Origin: JARRRL01 sp037380725
GTDB taxonomy: Bacteria; Pseudomonadota; Gammaproteobacteria; Pseudomonadales; JANQJO01
DNA: 14,138 nucleotides
Direction: 5' to 3'
NCBI GenBank assembly: GCA_037380725.1
Contig: JARRRL010000049.1
Location: 1-14,138 of the forward strand
In this document: piece by piece, positions 1 through 7,809 of the stretch
Position numbering within the stretch: the stretch's first letter is position 1
Layout of the letters: each line of letters starts with the position of its first letter
Translations under genes and position numbers: made by a program
The notes under the pieces: generated by a model
What the model was told of the DNA's origin: nothing
Database searches by the model: none
What the model saw: the letters and a program-made list of their open reading frames with translations, nothing else

Positions 1-1
1 G

Positions 2-154
2 TTCGCGGCGTTGATCTACGCCATTAGAGCTACGAGTGTTGAAAATCAAATGTTGAGTATCACAACGGGTGATGAAAAAGGAGGCGGTGCTCTAGCTGAT
101 CCCTTGGATGGGATTGAAAGTGTCAGTCGGAACGCCGAATTTACTGCTGAATAA
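2..154 (+). CDS. C-terminal fragment of an unidentified protein (5' end outside the window)
   Basis: Frame 2 is open from the left edge to a TAA at 152-154 and encodes 50 residues. The fragment begins with a short hydrophobic run (FAALIYAIRAT) that could be the end of a membrane segment or a buried helix. It continues into a Gly/Ala/Asp/Glu-rich, probably flexible tail ending in NAEFTAE. The other two forward frames close within about 30 bases, so this is the only forward frame that can carry a gene entering from the left. It converges on hldD with a 22-bp gap and no obvious terminator hairpin between them. I do not recognise the family. Because only 50 codons are visible, it could also be a chance open frame. 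Confidence 0.45.
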   Translation, partial: FAALIYAIRATSVENQMLSITTGDEKGGGALADPLDGIESVSRNAEFTAE

Positions 155-176
155 GTTATTGAATATCATCCGCCCG

Positions 177-1160
177 TCATGTCATCGTCTCGAAACGTGC
201 CTCGTTTTGCTTGATCCAGTCCAAGTAGGCGTGCACCCCTTCTTCAACGGTTTGGAAGGCTTGATCGTAACCCGAAGCGCGCAGCGCTGAAATATCTGCT
301 TGAGTAAAGCTTTGGTAAGCGCCTTTGAGGTGATCAGGGAAAGGGATGTATTGAATACGCCCATCAGTCCCATGAGCGCTGTGCCAGCGTAACACCGCGT
401 TCGCGACGTCGTTGAAGGTTTGTGCTGCCCCGGTGCCCACATTAAAAATACCGCGTACTTCGGGATGCTGCCACAGCCATATGTTCACATTTACGACATC
501 TTGTACGGTAATGAAGTCGCGTTTTTGTTCACCAGGGCCAAAGCCCTCGGACCCTTCAAACAATCGACACACCCCGTCCCGGGACACTTGGTGGTAAAAA
601 TGCCACGCGACACTGGCCATGGAGCCTTTGTGTTGTTCGCGCGGGCCGTAGACGTTGAAGTAACGCAGACCGGCGATTTGAGCAGGGGCTTCATCGAGTC
701 GCTGACGAATCCATTGATCAAACAGCAGTTTTGAATAACCGTAGACGTTCAGCGGACCCTCGCAGGCGGGGTTTTCACGAAACGCGTTACTGAGACCATA
801 TGTGGCGGCGCTGCTGGCGTAAATAAAAGGGATGTGCTGAGCTTGCGCAAAGTGATAGAGTGCTTTGGAGTAGTCATAATTAACGCGCATCATGTATCGG
901 CCATCCCACTCGGTGGTGGCGGAGCAAGCGCCTTGATGGAAAATGACCTCAGCGGAGCTGTGGTCGACACGATTTGTGCTTATCTGCGCTAGGAAATCAT
1001 CTTTGTCCAGGTAATCAACGAGGCGCAGATCCACGAGATTTCTAAATTTGCGTCCGTCACTTAGATCGTCGACAGCAAGTATGTTGTCGTAGCCCAATTG
1101 ATTCAGTTTAGCGATGAGGTTGCTTCCAATGAATCCGGCGGCACCGGTGACGATGATCAT
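177..1160 (-). CDS. hldD: ADP-L-glycero-D-manno-heptose 6-epimerase (HldD/RfaD)
   Basis: This cytoplasmic NADP-dependent short-chain dehydrogenase-type epimerase converts ADP-D-glycero-beta-D-manno-heptose to the L-glycero form, the last step in making the heptose donor for LPS inner core. The 327-residue product starts with the Rossmann motif TGAAGFIGSN (residues 5-14) followed by an acidic DDLSDG turn. It has YASSAATYG (catalytic Ser116/117 region) and the YGYSK signature with Tyr140 and Lys144, the same numbering I recall for the E. coli enzyme. FNVYGPREQHKGSMASV and the FEGSEGFGPGEQKRDF region also match the family. It is slightly longer than the usual ~310 residues, mostly at the C-terminus. 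The ATG at 1160 is supported by an AAGGA Shine-Dalgarno (complement of 1168-1172), 7 nt upstream. It is transcribed divergently from the RND operon. Identification is secure. Confidence 0.96.
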   Translation of the reverse strand: MIIVTGAAGFIGSNLIAKLNQLGYDNILAVDDLSDGRKFRNLVDLRLVDYLDKDDFLAQISTNRVDHSSAEVIFHQGACSATTEWDGRYMMRVNYDYSKALYHFAQAQHIPFIYASSAATYGLSNAFRENPACEGPLNVYGYSKLLFDQWIRQRLDEAPAQIAGLRYFNVYGPREQHKGSMASVAWHFYHQVSRDGVCRLFEGSEGFGPGEQKRDFITVQDVVNVNIWLWQHPEVRGIFNVGTGAAQTFNDVANAVLRWHSAHGTDGRIQYIPFPDHLKGAYQSFTQADISALRASGYDQAFQTVEEGVHAYLDWIKQNEARFETMT

Positions 1161-1476
1161 GACCTGTTCCTTCTTGCTCTATTGAGATTCTATATTGAGA
1201 TGCAATGTGTCTTTTGTTAGCTCGGTGCGGCGGATTGAGTCAATCTGTGTTGGTGATGTGGCGCTGGTGAAGCCGCGATGGAGAAGAAGACTATCATATA
1301 AATGGTGAGTTGTGGGCATGCGTGTGGTGCGTGCGTGCTCCGGTGCGGGCGTGTCGAAGTGTGTTATCTGGTTAATATTGTGTCTTGGTGTGTAAGGGTT
1401 GATTGCGATATAGGGGCGCGGGGGGCGTGATGCTTCGGGATGTGTCACAGCCGTTACCACCCTTCACGGAGATTAA

Positions 1477-1506
1477 TTGACCAGTTCATAAATCCTGTGA
1501 TGTAGT
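1477..1506 (+). promoter_or_regulatory. Possible sigma70-type promoter upstream of the RND operon
   Basis: TTGACC at 1477-1482 matches five of six bases of the -35 consensus. TGTAGT at 1501-1506, 18 bp downstream, matches four of six bases of the -10 consensus. Transcription from here would place the 1525-1579 inverted repeat in the 5' leader of the efflux mRNA. The match is moderate and was found by eye. Confidence 0.3.
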
Positions 1507-1524
1507 GATCATAACTCCAGAAGT

Positions 1525-1579
1525 GTTGACGGCACCTCTGGCGTTGAGGTGTGTGTGCGCGCATTGTGGTGGCGTCAAC
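1525..1579. repeat. 12-bp imperfect inverted repeat upstream of the RND operon (operator or leader hairpin)
   Basis: The left arm GTTGACGGCACC (1525-1536) and right arm GGTGGCGTCAAC (1568-1579) are reverse complements except at one position, separated by 31 bp. A second, shorter inverted repeat, CACCTC (1533-1538) with GAGGTG (1546-1551), shares bases with the left arm. In RNA the two pairings would therefore exclude each other. The element ends about 45 bp before the first start codon of the efflux operon. It may be a regulator binding site, a leader RNA structure or chance; the arm length makes chance less likely. Confidence 0.45.
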
Positions 1580-1623
1580 GAGTGTGTTGGAACGTGATTT
1601 ACAAAAAGACAAACAATTAAGCA

Positions 1624-3102
1624 GTGGGTTATCCCAGGTTCATGCTCAAATTTATTAAGGCGCTGTTACCCGTGTTGTTGCTCTCATTGGGCGGCGTTGC
1701 TTTTTGGTGGCTGAATACAACTGTACCCACGGCGCCAAAACGACCGCACATCGGTCGCACGCCCGTGATCAGTGTGCAGGAAGTATCGCCTCGGGATTTG
1801 CGTATTCCGATTTATACACGTGGTCTGGTGTCCGCGAACGCGGAGGTGACCTTGGTGGCTGAGGCGGGTGGACGCGTCATGCGTGTGGCGTCGGCTTTGC
1901 GTGCGGGAGGGCAAGTGACGGAAGGGCAGTTATTGGTACAGATCGATGACAGTTCATTGCAACACGACATCGCGCGGGTGAAGGGTCGTTTGGCGGCGGC
2001 CCGTCAGCAATTTGATACGGTGAAAAATGAAATTGATGCTGAAGCGGATGTGGAAGGGCTACGTTCGCCACAGCAATTTTTAAAAAATAAGCTGAAGCAA
2101 GCCAAAGGGCAATTGGATGCGGCCAAAGCGGAGTTGGAGCTGGCGCGCTTGCAGTTACAAAAAACAAAAATTTTCGCGCCTTTTGATGGTTTGGTGCGAG
2201 AGAGTTATGTGGTGGAAGGGCAAGTGATTCCGCCGGGGTTCCGCGTGGCGGGCTTGTATGACTCCAAGGCGCGTCATGTGCGATTGCCCTTGTCCGATCG
2301 TCAGTTTCGCATGATTGAAACGGAATCGATTCGCAGCGCACGCCAGCAACCTCGCGTGATGCTTCGCATGCGATATGGCGAGGACTATTTTTATTGGCGC
2401 GGTCGGATTATTGCGATGGAGGGGGGCATTGATCCCCGCAATCACTTGCGGTATGTGGTGGCGCAGATTGATGGTCCCTTGGAGAAAAATCCGACTTTTA
2501 TGCCGGATCTGTGGGTGGGGCAATTGCTGGAGGCGGAAATCGAAGGGCGACAGTATCGCAATGTGGTGTCTATTCCGCGTGATGTGCTGCGCTTTGGTGA
2601 CCTGGTGTGGTTGGTGGACGGCCAAGGGCGTCTGAGTAAGCAGACAGTATCGGTATTGCATAAAGGGAAGGGTGTTGTGTACCTCAGCGCGGGTTTGCGA
2701 TCGGGCGATCGTGTGGTGACGACGCCCATGGATTTGGCTGTTGAAGGGATGCGCGTGGTGGTTGAAGGGCAAGGGGAATATAAGACGGACATGGTGGCGG
2801 ATGATGTTCAAGTAACGGGGCGGGGCTTACCGCGCTCTCAGGTACCCTCGACGCAATACGGTGGTTTTCAGCGGGATTATTTGGATGCGAATCGAGATAC
2901 GGCGACGCAACAGCCCGCTGAACGCCGCAATCCTCCGTTGCCTGGTGAATCCAGCGCAATGGACCCGAATGTGCGGTATCACATTGAAGGTGGAGGTACG
3001 CGCAAACCGGGCAGTGTGAGCCAAGCTTTGGATCGCGGAGAGGGGCCATCCGAAGTACCGATTTACAGTACGCCAAACATGATGCAAGAGAGTTTTGAGT
3101 GA
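1624..3102 (+). CDS. RND efflux pump membrane-fusion (periplasmic adaptor) protein
   Basis: This adaptor of the HlyD/AcrA superfamily links an inner-membrane RND permease to an outer-membrane channel. A hydrophobic N-terminal anchor spans residues 9-30. The first lipoyl half-motif is near residues 75-108 (VTLVAEAGGRVMRVA...GQLLVQIDDS). A helical hairpin covers about 111-181, the second lipoyl half follows (IFAPFDGLVRESYVVEGQVIPPG, about 183-205), then beta-barrel and membrane-proximal domains to about residue 381. The final ~110 residues are Pro/Arg/Gly/Ser-rich, look disordered, and are not part of the usual fold. Total length is 492 against roughly 370-400 for typical members. The GTG at 1624 has no clear ribosome site; the in-frame ATG at 1642 (MLKFIKALL...) gives a more normal signal-anchor but also lacks a good one, so the start is uncertain. 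The stop overlaps the permease start by 4 bp, indicating one operon. Confidence 0.92.
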   Translation: MGYPRFMLKFIKALLPVLLLSLGGVAFWWLNTTVPTAPKRPHIGRTPVISVQEVSPRDLRIPIYTRGLVSANAEVTLVAEAGGRVMRVASALRAGGQVTEGQLLVQIDDSSLQHDIARVKGRLAAARQQFDTVKNEIDAEADVEGLRSPQQFLKNKLKQAKGQLDAAKAELELARLQLQKTKIFAPFDGLVRESYVVEGQVIPPGFRVAGLYDSKARHVRLPLSDRQFRMIETESIRSARQQPRVMLRMRYGEDYFYWRGRIIAMEGGIDPRNHLRYVVAQIDGPLEKNPTFMPDLWVGQLLEAEIEGRQYRNVVSIPRDVLRFGDLVWLVDGQGRLSKQTVSVLHKGKGVVYLSAGLRSGDRVVTTPMDLAVEGMRVVVEGQGEYKTDMVADDVQVTGRGLPRSQVPSTQYGGFQRDYLDANRDTATQQPAERRNPPLPGESSAMDPNVRYHIEGGGTRKPGSVSQALDRGEGPSEVPIYSTPNMMQESFE

Positions 3103-6100
3103 ATGGGATCATAGCGTGGTTTGCTGAGAATCGGGTTGCCGCTAATTTACTGATGGTGGTGATTCTGGTTGCGGGCGCTTTGTCTTTGAAAGGCACGGGC
3201 AAAGAATTGATCCCACACATCGCTCTGGACGTGATGATCATCAATACGGCCTATCCGGGCGCGTCTCCAGAAGAGGTGGAGCGCGTGGTGACGGATCGCA
3301 TTGAACGGGCGGTTGGTGATTTGCCGGGTATCATCAGCATGCGTTCGTTTTCGCGGGATCAACTCAGTGTGGTCTCCTTGGAGATCAGCGCTGATGTCGA
3401 TCCAGGTGATATGCGCGAGTCGATCAATAGTCGTTTGGACGGCATACACAACTGGCCTGAAGCGGTGAGCACGCCCAAGGTGGGGCAAGTAGCGGTACGC
3501 CGGGATTTGGTCACGAATTTGGTGTTGTATGGTGATGCCGATGAACGGGCGCTCAAGGTGTTGGCCAATCGGGTGAAGCAGGAGTTGCTGGACAGCACGG
3601 GCATTACGCAGGTCGATATCAGCAACGTTCGTCCTTATGAAATGACGGTGGAAGTCTCCGAATTGGCTTTGCAGCGTTACGCCATTCCGTTTGCTGAAAT
3701 CGTGACCGCCATCAAGCGTCAAACGACGGATCATGTCAGCGGTGAGGTGTCGCTTCCAGGCGGGTCCAGTTCGATTTTAGCGCGTGGCGAAACGCTGGAT
3801 TTACCCCGCTTGGAGGATCTACCCATTCGCAGTTTGCCGGATGGCGGGCAGGTGTTGTTGCAAGATATTGCCTGGGTGCGAGATGGGTTTGAAAACAGCC
3901 GTGCGAGCACGGTGTTTAATGGCAAAAATGCGGTGTACATCAGCGTATACCGCGTTGGTTCTCAGGATATTCTGAAGATCGCCGCCACGGTGAATCAGTT
4001 TGTGGATATGCTGGGTGATGAACTGCCGGCAGGCATTCAGGTTGGCATTTGGCAAGACGTGGCCCAGCACTACGTCAGTCGTATCGAATTGTTGCGCGAT
4101 AACGCCATCAGTGGAATGACGATTTTATTTGTGATTTTACTGATTTTTTTGAACATGCGTTTGTCATTTTGGGTCAGCTTGGGGGTGCCGATTGCGTTCA
4201 TGGGAGCCTTTTGGTTGCTGCCGGTGTTTGACAATACCATCAACATGGTTTCCATGTTCGCGTTTATTTTGGTTTTGGGCATCGTGGTCGATGACGCCAT
4301 CATTGTCGGTGAGAACGTTTACAGTCATCAGACACGGGGTGGGCGACCGGGTTTGGCGGGCGCCATCAGTGGGACTCAAGAGGTCGCAAAGCCGGTTATC
4401 TTTGCGGTATTGACGACGATGGTGATGTTTACGCCGATGTTGTTTTTACCCAGTAACGAAGGCAAATTGATGCGCGTGATTCCCACCGTTGTGTTGGCGA
4501 TTCTCGCGTTTTCGTTGTTAGAAAGTTTATTAATTTTACCGGCGCATTTATCGTCATCGGATGAGAGCAATCCGTTCAGTCGAAACCGTTGGTTGAATTT
4601 AAGTGGGATCAGTGATGCCTTGGAGGCCGTGGCGTTTAAATTCTATCGCCCTGTGCTGGGGTTGTGTTTACGGTGGCGTTATGCGGTCATTGCTTTATTT
4701 GTCTCTATTTTTGTGGTGAGCCTAGCGGTATTAAGTGGTGGCTGGGTTAAGTTGACGTATTTTTCAGCTATTCCGTCGGACTCGGTGATTTTGGATGTCA
4801 CCTATCCGCGTGGTACGACTTATGAAACCATTGTGCGAGAAATCGATCGTTTCATGACAGCTGCGCAGTCGGTTACCCGTGACATTGAGCGGGAAACGGG
4901 ACAGCCGGTGTTGAAAAATATTGTATCGATGTACGGTCAAAATTCATTGCAGAAGTCCGATAACATTGGTGCCGTGGTGCTGGAAATGGTGCCTTCCGAT
5001 GCACGCTTGGTGAGCGGTGAGGATATTGTGGCGCGCTGGCGTGACAAAATTGGATCGCAATATCTGGCGAGTGGTTTGGAGTTTGAAACGACACTCAATA
5101 AAAAGAGTCCACAAATTGATGTGGAATTGTTGTCGCGTGATCCGGACATGCTGGAGCATGCCATGCGAGCGCTTAAGGATCGCGTAGCGGATTTTCAAGG
5201 CATTTATGATTTACAGGATGATAATGAAAAAGGCAAATTAGATGTTCACCTGACCGCGCGACCGTTGGCGATTGAACTGGGTTTGAAAAACTCGGATTTG
5301 GCTGTACAAGTGGGGCAGGTGTTTCACGGTGTGGAAGCCACCACGTTTACCCGCAGCAATGAGGACGTTTCCGTTAGCTTGCGATACCCGCGACAGGATG
5401 ATGAACTGTGGCATTTGGAAAACATGCTGGTGGCCTTGCCGGATGGCAGTGTTGCGCCGTTGCACATGCTGGCGGATGTGCAAATTCAACGCGGACCCCA
5501 TGCGATTCGTCGCACCAGTGGCATGCGTTCTTTGCGCGTTTCGGCGTATGTGGATGAGGCCGTGGGTGATGAAGCTGTGATTATGCGAACGCTGAGAAAA
5601 GAGTTTTTGCAGAATATAGCCACGACGTTTCCCGGCGTGCGTTGGGAAAATTCTGGCATGCAGCAAGGTAAGAAACGCTTTATGGATGCGTTGTTGACGG
5701 GATTTATTCTGGCTTTGTTGGTGATGTACGGTCTGGTGGCGACCTTATTCCGCTCTTATTTACAACCGATATTGATTCTCTTTGCCGTGCCGTTTGGTCT
5801 GATTGGGGCTATGGTGGGACACGTGATTTTGGGGAAAGAGCTGACGCTGTGGTCATTGGTGGGTATCACCGCTGTGAGCGGTGTGGTGGTGAATGACAAT
5901 TTGGTGCTGATCGATTGTATTAATCAGATGCGCTGGCGTGGTGAATCGGTGATGTCGGCGGTGCGGGAAGCGGGGGTGGTGCGGTTTCGTCCGATTATTT
6001 TGACAACGGTAACGACCTTTGGTGGTCTGTTTCCGATGATGACTGAGCAGTCGGTACAGGCGCAATTTATGATACCGATGGCGGTGTCGTTGGGATATGG

Positions 6101-6674
6101 CGTCCTGTTTGCGACTTTCATTTCATTGGTTTTGGTGCCCGCAGCGTATTTGATGATGGAAGACTTTAAAAGCCTTTTTGGCGTTCGGGCGTCTGAGCCA
6201 ACTGAGATTAAATCAACGGCTGTTCAATCAGCTGTTGTGAAACCAGGTGATGCGGATTCAAATCCGTCGGTGTCTTCAAAAAATATGACGCCTGAGGTGA
6301 CGATTCCTTTTGTTGTGCCAGCTGTTGTGCCAGCTGTTGAGCCAGTTGTTGAGCCAGCTGTCGCACCAACTCTTGTTCCACCACCAGCAACTCCACCACC
6401 AGCAACTCCACCACCAACACGAACACCAACGAAGCAAGCAAATCAAGCACCGTCGGTGTCGATGCAAGCGTATCAATCGGGTTATGCAGCGGGGTGGCGT
6501 CAGCAGCAAAAGATGTTCCCACCGCGATTACCGCAGGCTTTACGTGGACCGTGGGAGGCGGGATGGCAAGCGGGGGTGAAAGCGCGGGTGCTGAACGTGG
6601 ATCGTAAAGCGCGCGTTCCGCAGGCGCCGCGAACGCCCAGCGGTTTCAATGCGCCTTCCAATACGAAGTCATAA
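3099..6674 (+). CDS. RND efflux permease with a long C-terminal extension carrying an RMF-like segment
   Basis: This is a proton-driven inner-membrane exporter of the AcrB/HAE-type RND superfamily, acting with the adjacent adaptor. TM1 lies near residues 12-30, followed by a large periplasmic loop with the porter signature AYPGASPEEVE. TM2-6 lie near 335-470 and include the proton-relay pair Asp398-Asp399 in GIVVDDAIIVGE. TM7 is near 526-549, followed by a second periplasmic loop. TM8-12 end about residue 1018. In TM10 the position of AcrB Lys940 reads Asn932 within GVVVNDNLVLID, a pattern I recall from a non-AcrB RND subfamily. Typical members stop near residue 1050; this one continues to 1191 with a Val/Pro/Ala repeat linker (about 1072-1110) and an RMF-like segment (1124-1164). 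Translation starts at a GTG inside the adaptor stop (GTGA overlap). No outer-membrane channel gene is nearby. Substrate is unknown. Confidence 0.93.
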   Translation: MNGIIAWFAENRVAANLLMVVILVAGALSLKGTGKELIPHIALDVMIINTAYPGASPEEVERVVTDRIERAVGDLPGIISMRSFSRDQLSVVSLEISADVDPGDMRESINSRLDGIHNWPEAVSTPKVGQVAVRRDLVTNLVLYGDADERALKVLANRVKQELLDSTGITQVDISNVRPYEMTVEVSELALQRYAIPFAEIVTAIKRQTTDHVSGEVSLPGGSSSILARGETLDLPRLEDLPIRSLPDGGQVLLQDIAWVRDGFENSRASTVFNGKNAVYISVYRVGSQDILKIAATVNQFVDMLGDELPAGIQVGIWQDVAQHYVSRIELLRDNAISGMTILFVILLIFLNMRLSFWVSLGVPIAFMGAFWLLPVFDNTINMVSMFAFILVLGIVVDDAIIVGENVYSHQTRGGRPGLAGAISGTQEVAKPVIFAVLTTMVMFTPMLFLPSNEGKLMRVIPTVVLAILAFSLLESLLILPAHLSSSDESNPFSRNRWLNLSGISDALEAVAFKFYRPVLGLCLRWRYAVIALFVSIFVVSLAVLSGGWVKLTYFSAIPSDSVILDVTYPRGTTYETIVREIDRFMTAAQSVTRDIERETGQPVLKNIVSMYGQNSLQKSDNIGAVVLEMVPSDARLVSGEDIVARWRDKIGSQYLASGLEFETTLNKKSPQIDVELLSRDPDMLEHAMRALKDRVADFQGIYDLQDDNEKGKLDVHLTARPLAIELGLKNSDLAVQVGQVFHGVEATTFTRSNEDVSVSLRYPRQDDELWHLENMLVALPDGSVAPLHMLADVQIQRGPHAIRRTSGMRSLRVSAYVDEAVGDEAVIMRTLRKEFLQNIATTFPGVRWENSGMQQGKKRFMDALLTGFILALLVMYGLVATLFRSYLQPILILFAVPFGLIGAMVGHVILGKELTLWSLVGITAVSGVVVNDNLVLIDCINQMRWRGESVMSAVREAGVVRFRPIILTTVTTFGGLFPMMTEQSVQAQFMIPMAVSLGYGVLFATFISLVLVPAAYLMMEDFKSLFGVRASEPTEIKSTAVQSAVVKPGDADSNPSVSSKNMTPEVTIPFVVPAVVPAVEPVVEPAVAPTLVPPPATPPPATPPPTRTPTKQANQAPSVSMQAYQSGYAAGWRQQQKMFPPRLPQALRGPWEAGWQAGVKARVLNVDRKARVPQAPRTPSGFNAPSNTKS
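6312..6415 (+). repeat. In-frame 12-bp and 15-bp tandem repeats encoding a Pro-rich linker
   Basis: From 6312 the coding strand repeats a 12-nt unit of the type GTTGTGCCAGCT (first two copies identical, later ones diverging). From about 6380 a 15-nt unit CCAGCAACTCCACCA occurs twice. Both repeat lengths are multiples of three, so copy-number change would keep the reading frame and only alter linker length. The encoded peptide is VVPA/VEPA followed by PATPP repeats, an extended Pro-rich tether between the last membrane helix and the C-terminal RMF-like segment of the permease. Confidence 0.85.
6468..6590 (+). other. RMF-like segment at the C-terminus of the RND permease (residues 1124-1164)
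   Basis: Read against E. coli ribosome modulation factor as I remember it, residues 1124-1164 align with RMF residues 12-52 without a gap. Fourteen of 41 positions are identical, including the hallmark G-Y-x-A-G block (Gly1128, Tyr1129, Ala1131, Gly1132), Lys1138, Pro1142, Arg1149, Trp1152, Gly1155-Trp1156 and Arg1163-Val1164. RND C-termini face the cytoplasm, so the segment would be where ribosomes are. An in-frame ATG at 6462 (Met1122) could in principle start a separate ~70-residue product, but no ribosome site precedes it. The resemblance is seen by eye; function is unknown. Confidence 0.5.
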
Positions 6675-6681
6675 TAAGACG

Positions 6682-7809
6682 TCAGTGTTTCGGTTTCTGG
6701 TGTCGATCTTTATTTTCTTCTGGGGATGATTGGCGCAAGAGTTCAACGTGCTTCTTGATTTTAGGTGGCGATGGTGGCGGTTCATTTTGTTGCTGCGCTT
6801 GTGAAGCGGCGTTTTCTTCAGTTTGAATTTGGCGCATACCTTGTCCGATGATACGACCAATATCGCGCGCGCTGATTTCAAAGGTTAAGAGTAATGCTCG
6901 GTTTGTGGCCAGGTGTATTTTCTGATAAGTGGGCGCCTTGGCGATTTGTATCAATTGCATGAGTTCAGCGTTCGTCAGTGTGCGAAATAAGCTGCTGTAA
7001 TGATCCAGCAGTTGTGCTCGCGCGTAGAGGCGATCGTTCTCGGTGACCGAAGGCGCTTGAATCGGGTTGGTATTGCTGGTAACGCTTTGCATGCCTTGCA
7101 GTACGCTCATTTTAATCAAGCGTAGGACATTGACAGAAATGTTCACCAGTTGATTGAGATCCACATACTCGGCGATCAGTTTTTGCCGTTCCGGTGGCAG
7201 AGTGCTGTGTTTAAGGCGAGGTGGAGCGAAATTGGGGTCAATGAATTCACCCATTTCCAGTGCATTCACTTTGGCACCCAATGGTGAAGTAAGCCATTGG
7301 TTCATTTGTTGCAGTTCTCGTTCATTAACGTAAGGTTTCAGCGCACTGATGAATCGATCAAGCAGTGAGGTCCCGTGTACGCTTTCGATGATGTAATTGC
7401 GTACAGGTGCCACTAACGAGGGGGGTAAGTTGGGTTTTTGCGATTCGAGTTTGAAATGCCCCAAAAAGTAGCGATCGTGCATGGTTTTCAAGCTGATCCG
7501 CATTTGAGATACATCAAGATAGCGTTGAAGTGGAGTCAACTCAGGTTCTTGCGATTCCGCACGTGAGACTTCGGGTGCTTGGGGTGGACTGGGTTCGGAT
7601 TCTGATTCGGGATGTGATTCAAAGCATCCGGTGAGTGAGAATGAGATCAACAGGCTGGCCAGAACGCACATCCAAATTTGTTTCAGAAAGGAGGCGTTTG
7701 ACGCTGTGTTAAGACGAAATACGATAAACAGTAACGGTGTAAGTTTTCGTTTAGAAGTCTTTTGCAAACTGTTGTTACCTGTTATTGCCTGACTCATCAG
7801 TAAGTACAT
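6682..7809 (-). CDS. Putative lipoprotein with two DUF2059-like motifs
   Basis: The product has a hydrophobic segment ending in a lipobox, SLTGC with Cys62 (codon 7624-7626), followed by a Ser/Glu/Pro-rich linker. This is typical of a lipoprotein tethered to the membrane in the periplasm. Two helical motifs resemble the DUF2059 pattern: FISALKPYVNERELQQMNQW continuing to SPLGAKV (about 153-181), and YSSLFRTLTNAELMQLIQIA continuing to APTYQKI (about 271-298). The C-terminal ~45 residues are Gln/Pro/Lys-rich. The start is unsure: the first ATG (7809) gives a signal of 61 residues, far too long, while the ATG at 7671 gives MCVLASLLISFSLTGC with no basic n-region. A TTG at 7767, after an AGGT, or a CTG just upstream of 7671 are other options. 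It converges on the RND permease with 7 bp between stops. Function unknown. Confidence 0.75.
   Translation of the reverse strand: MYLLMSQAITGNNSLQKTSKRKLTPLLFIVFRLNTASNASFLKQIWMCVLASLLISFSLTGCFESHPESESEPSPPQAPEVSRAESQEPELTPLQRYLDVSQMRISLKTMHDRYFLGHFKLESQKPNLPPSLVAPVRNYIIESVHGTSLLDRFISALKPYVNERELQQMNQWLTSPLGAKVNALEMGEFIDPNFAPPRLKHSTLPPERQKLIAEYVDLNQLVNISVNVLRLIKMSVLQGMQSVTSNTNPIQAPSVTENDRLYARAQLLDHYSSLFRTLTNAELMQLIQIAKAPTYQKIHLATNRALLLTFEISARDIGRIIGQGMRQIQTEENAASQAQQQNEPPPSPPKIKKHVELLRQSSPEENKDRHQKPKH

Larger units (their letters stand above)
1161..1623. other. Divergent intergenic region between hldD and the RND operon
   Basis: These 463 bp carry no convincing gene but should hold the promoters for hldD (-) and the efflux operon (+). 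The stretch from about 1290 to 1440 is strongly G/T-rich on the + strand, with many GTG and TGTG runs, so the complementary strand reads as an open frame rich in His, Thr and Pro that does not look like protein. The right half contains a candidate promoter and a long inverted repeat, listed separately. A TATAGA-like hexamer (complement of 1189-1194) could be a -10 box for hldD, but no good -35 accompanies it. Confidence 0.6.

Noticed and set aside
1179..1460. 93-codon frame on the - strand just upstream of hldD
   Set aside because: It starts at a GTG and is rich in His, Thr, Pro and Arg because the region is G/T-skewed. It has no recognisable motif and no well-placed ribosome site.
6208..6522. 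Antisense frames with Trp/Leu/Val/Gln-rich repeats under the permease tail
   Set aside because: They are the complement of the Pro/Val/Ala repeat region and reflect its periodicity, not a separate gene.
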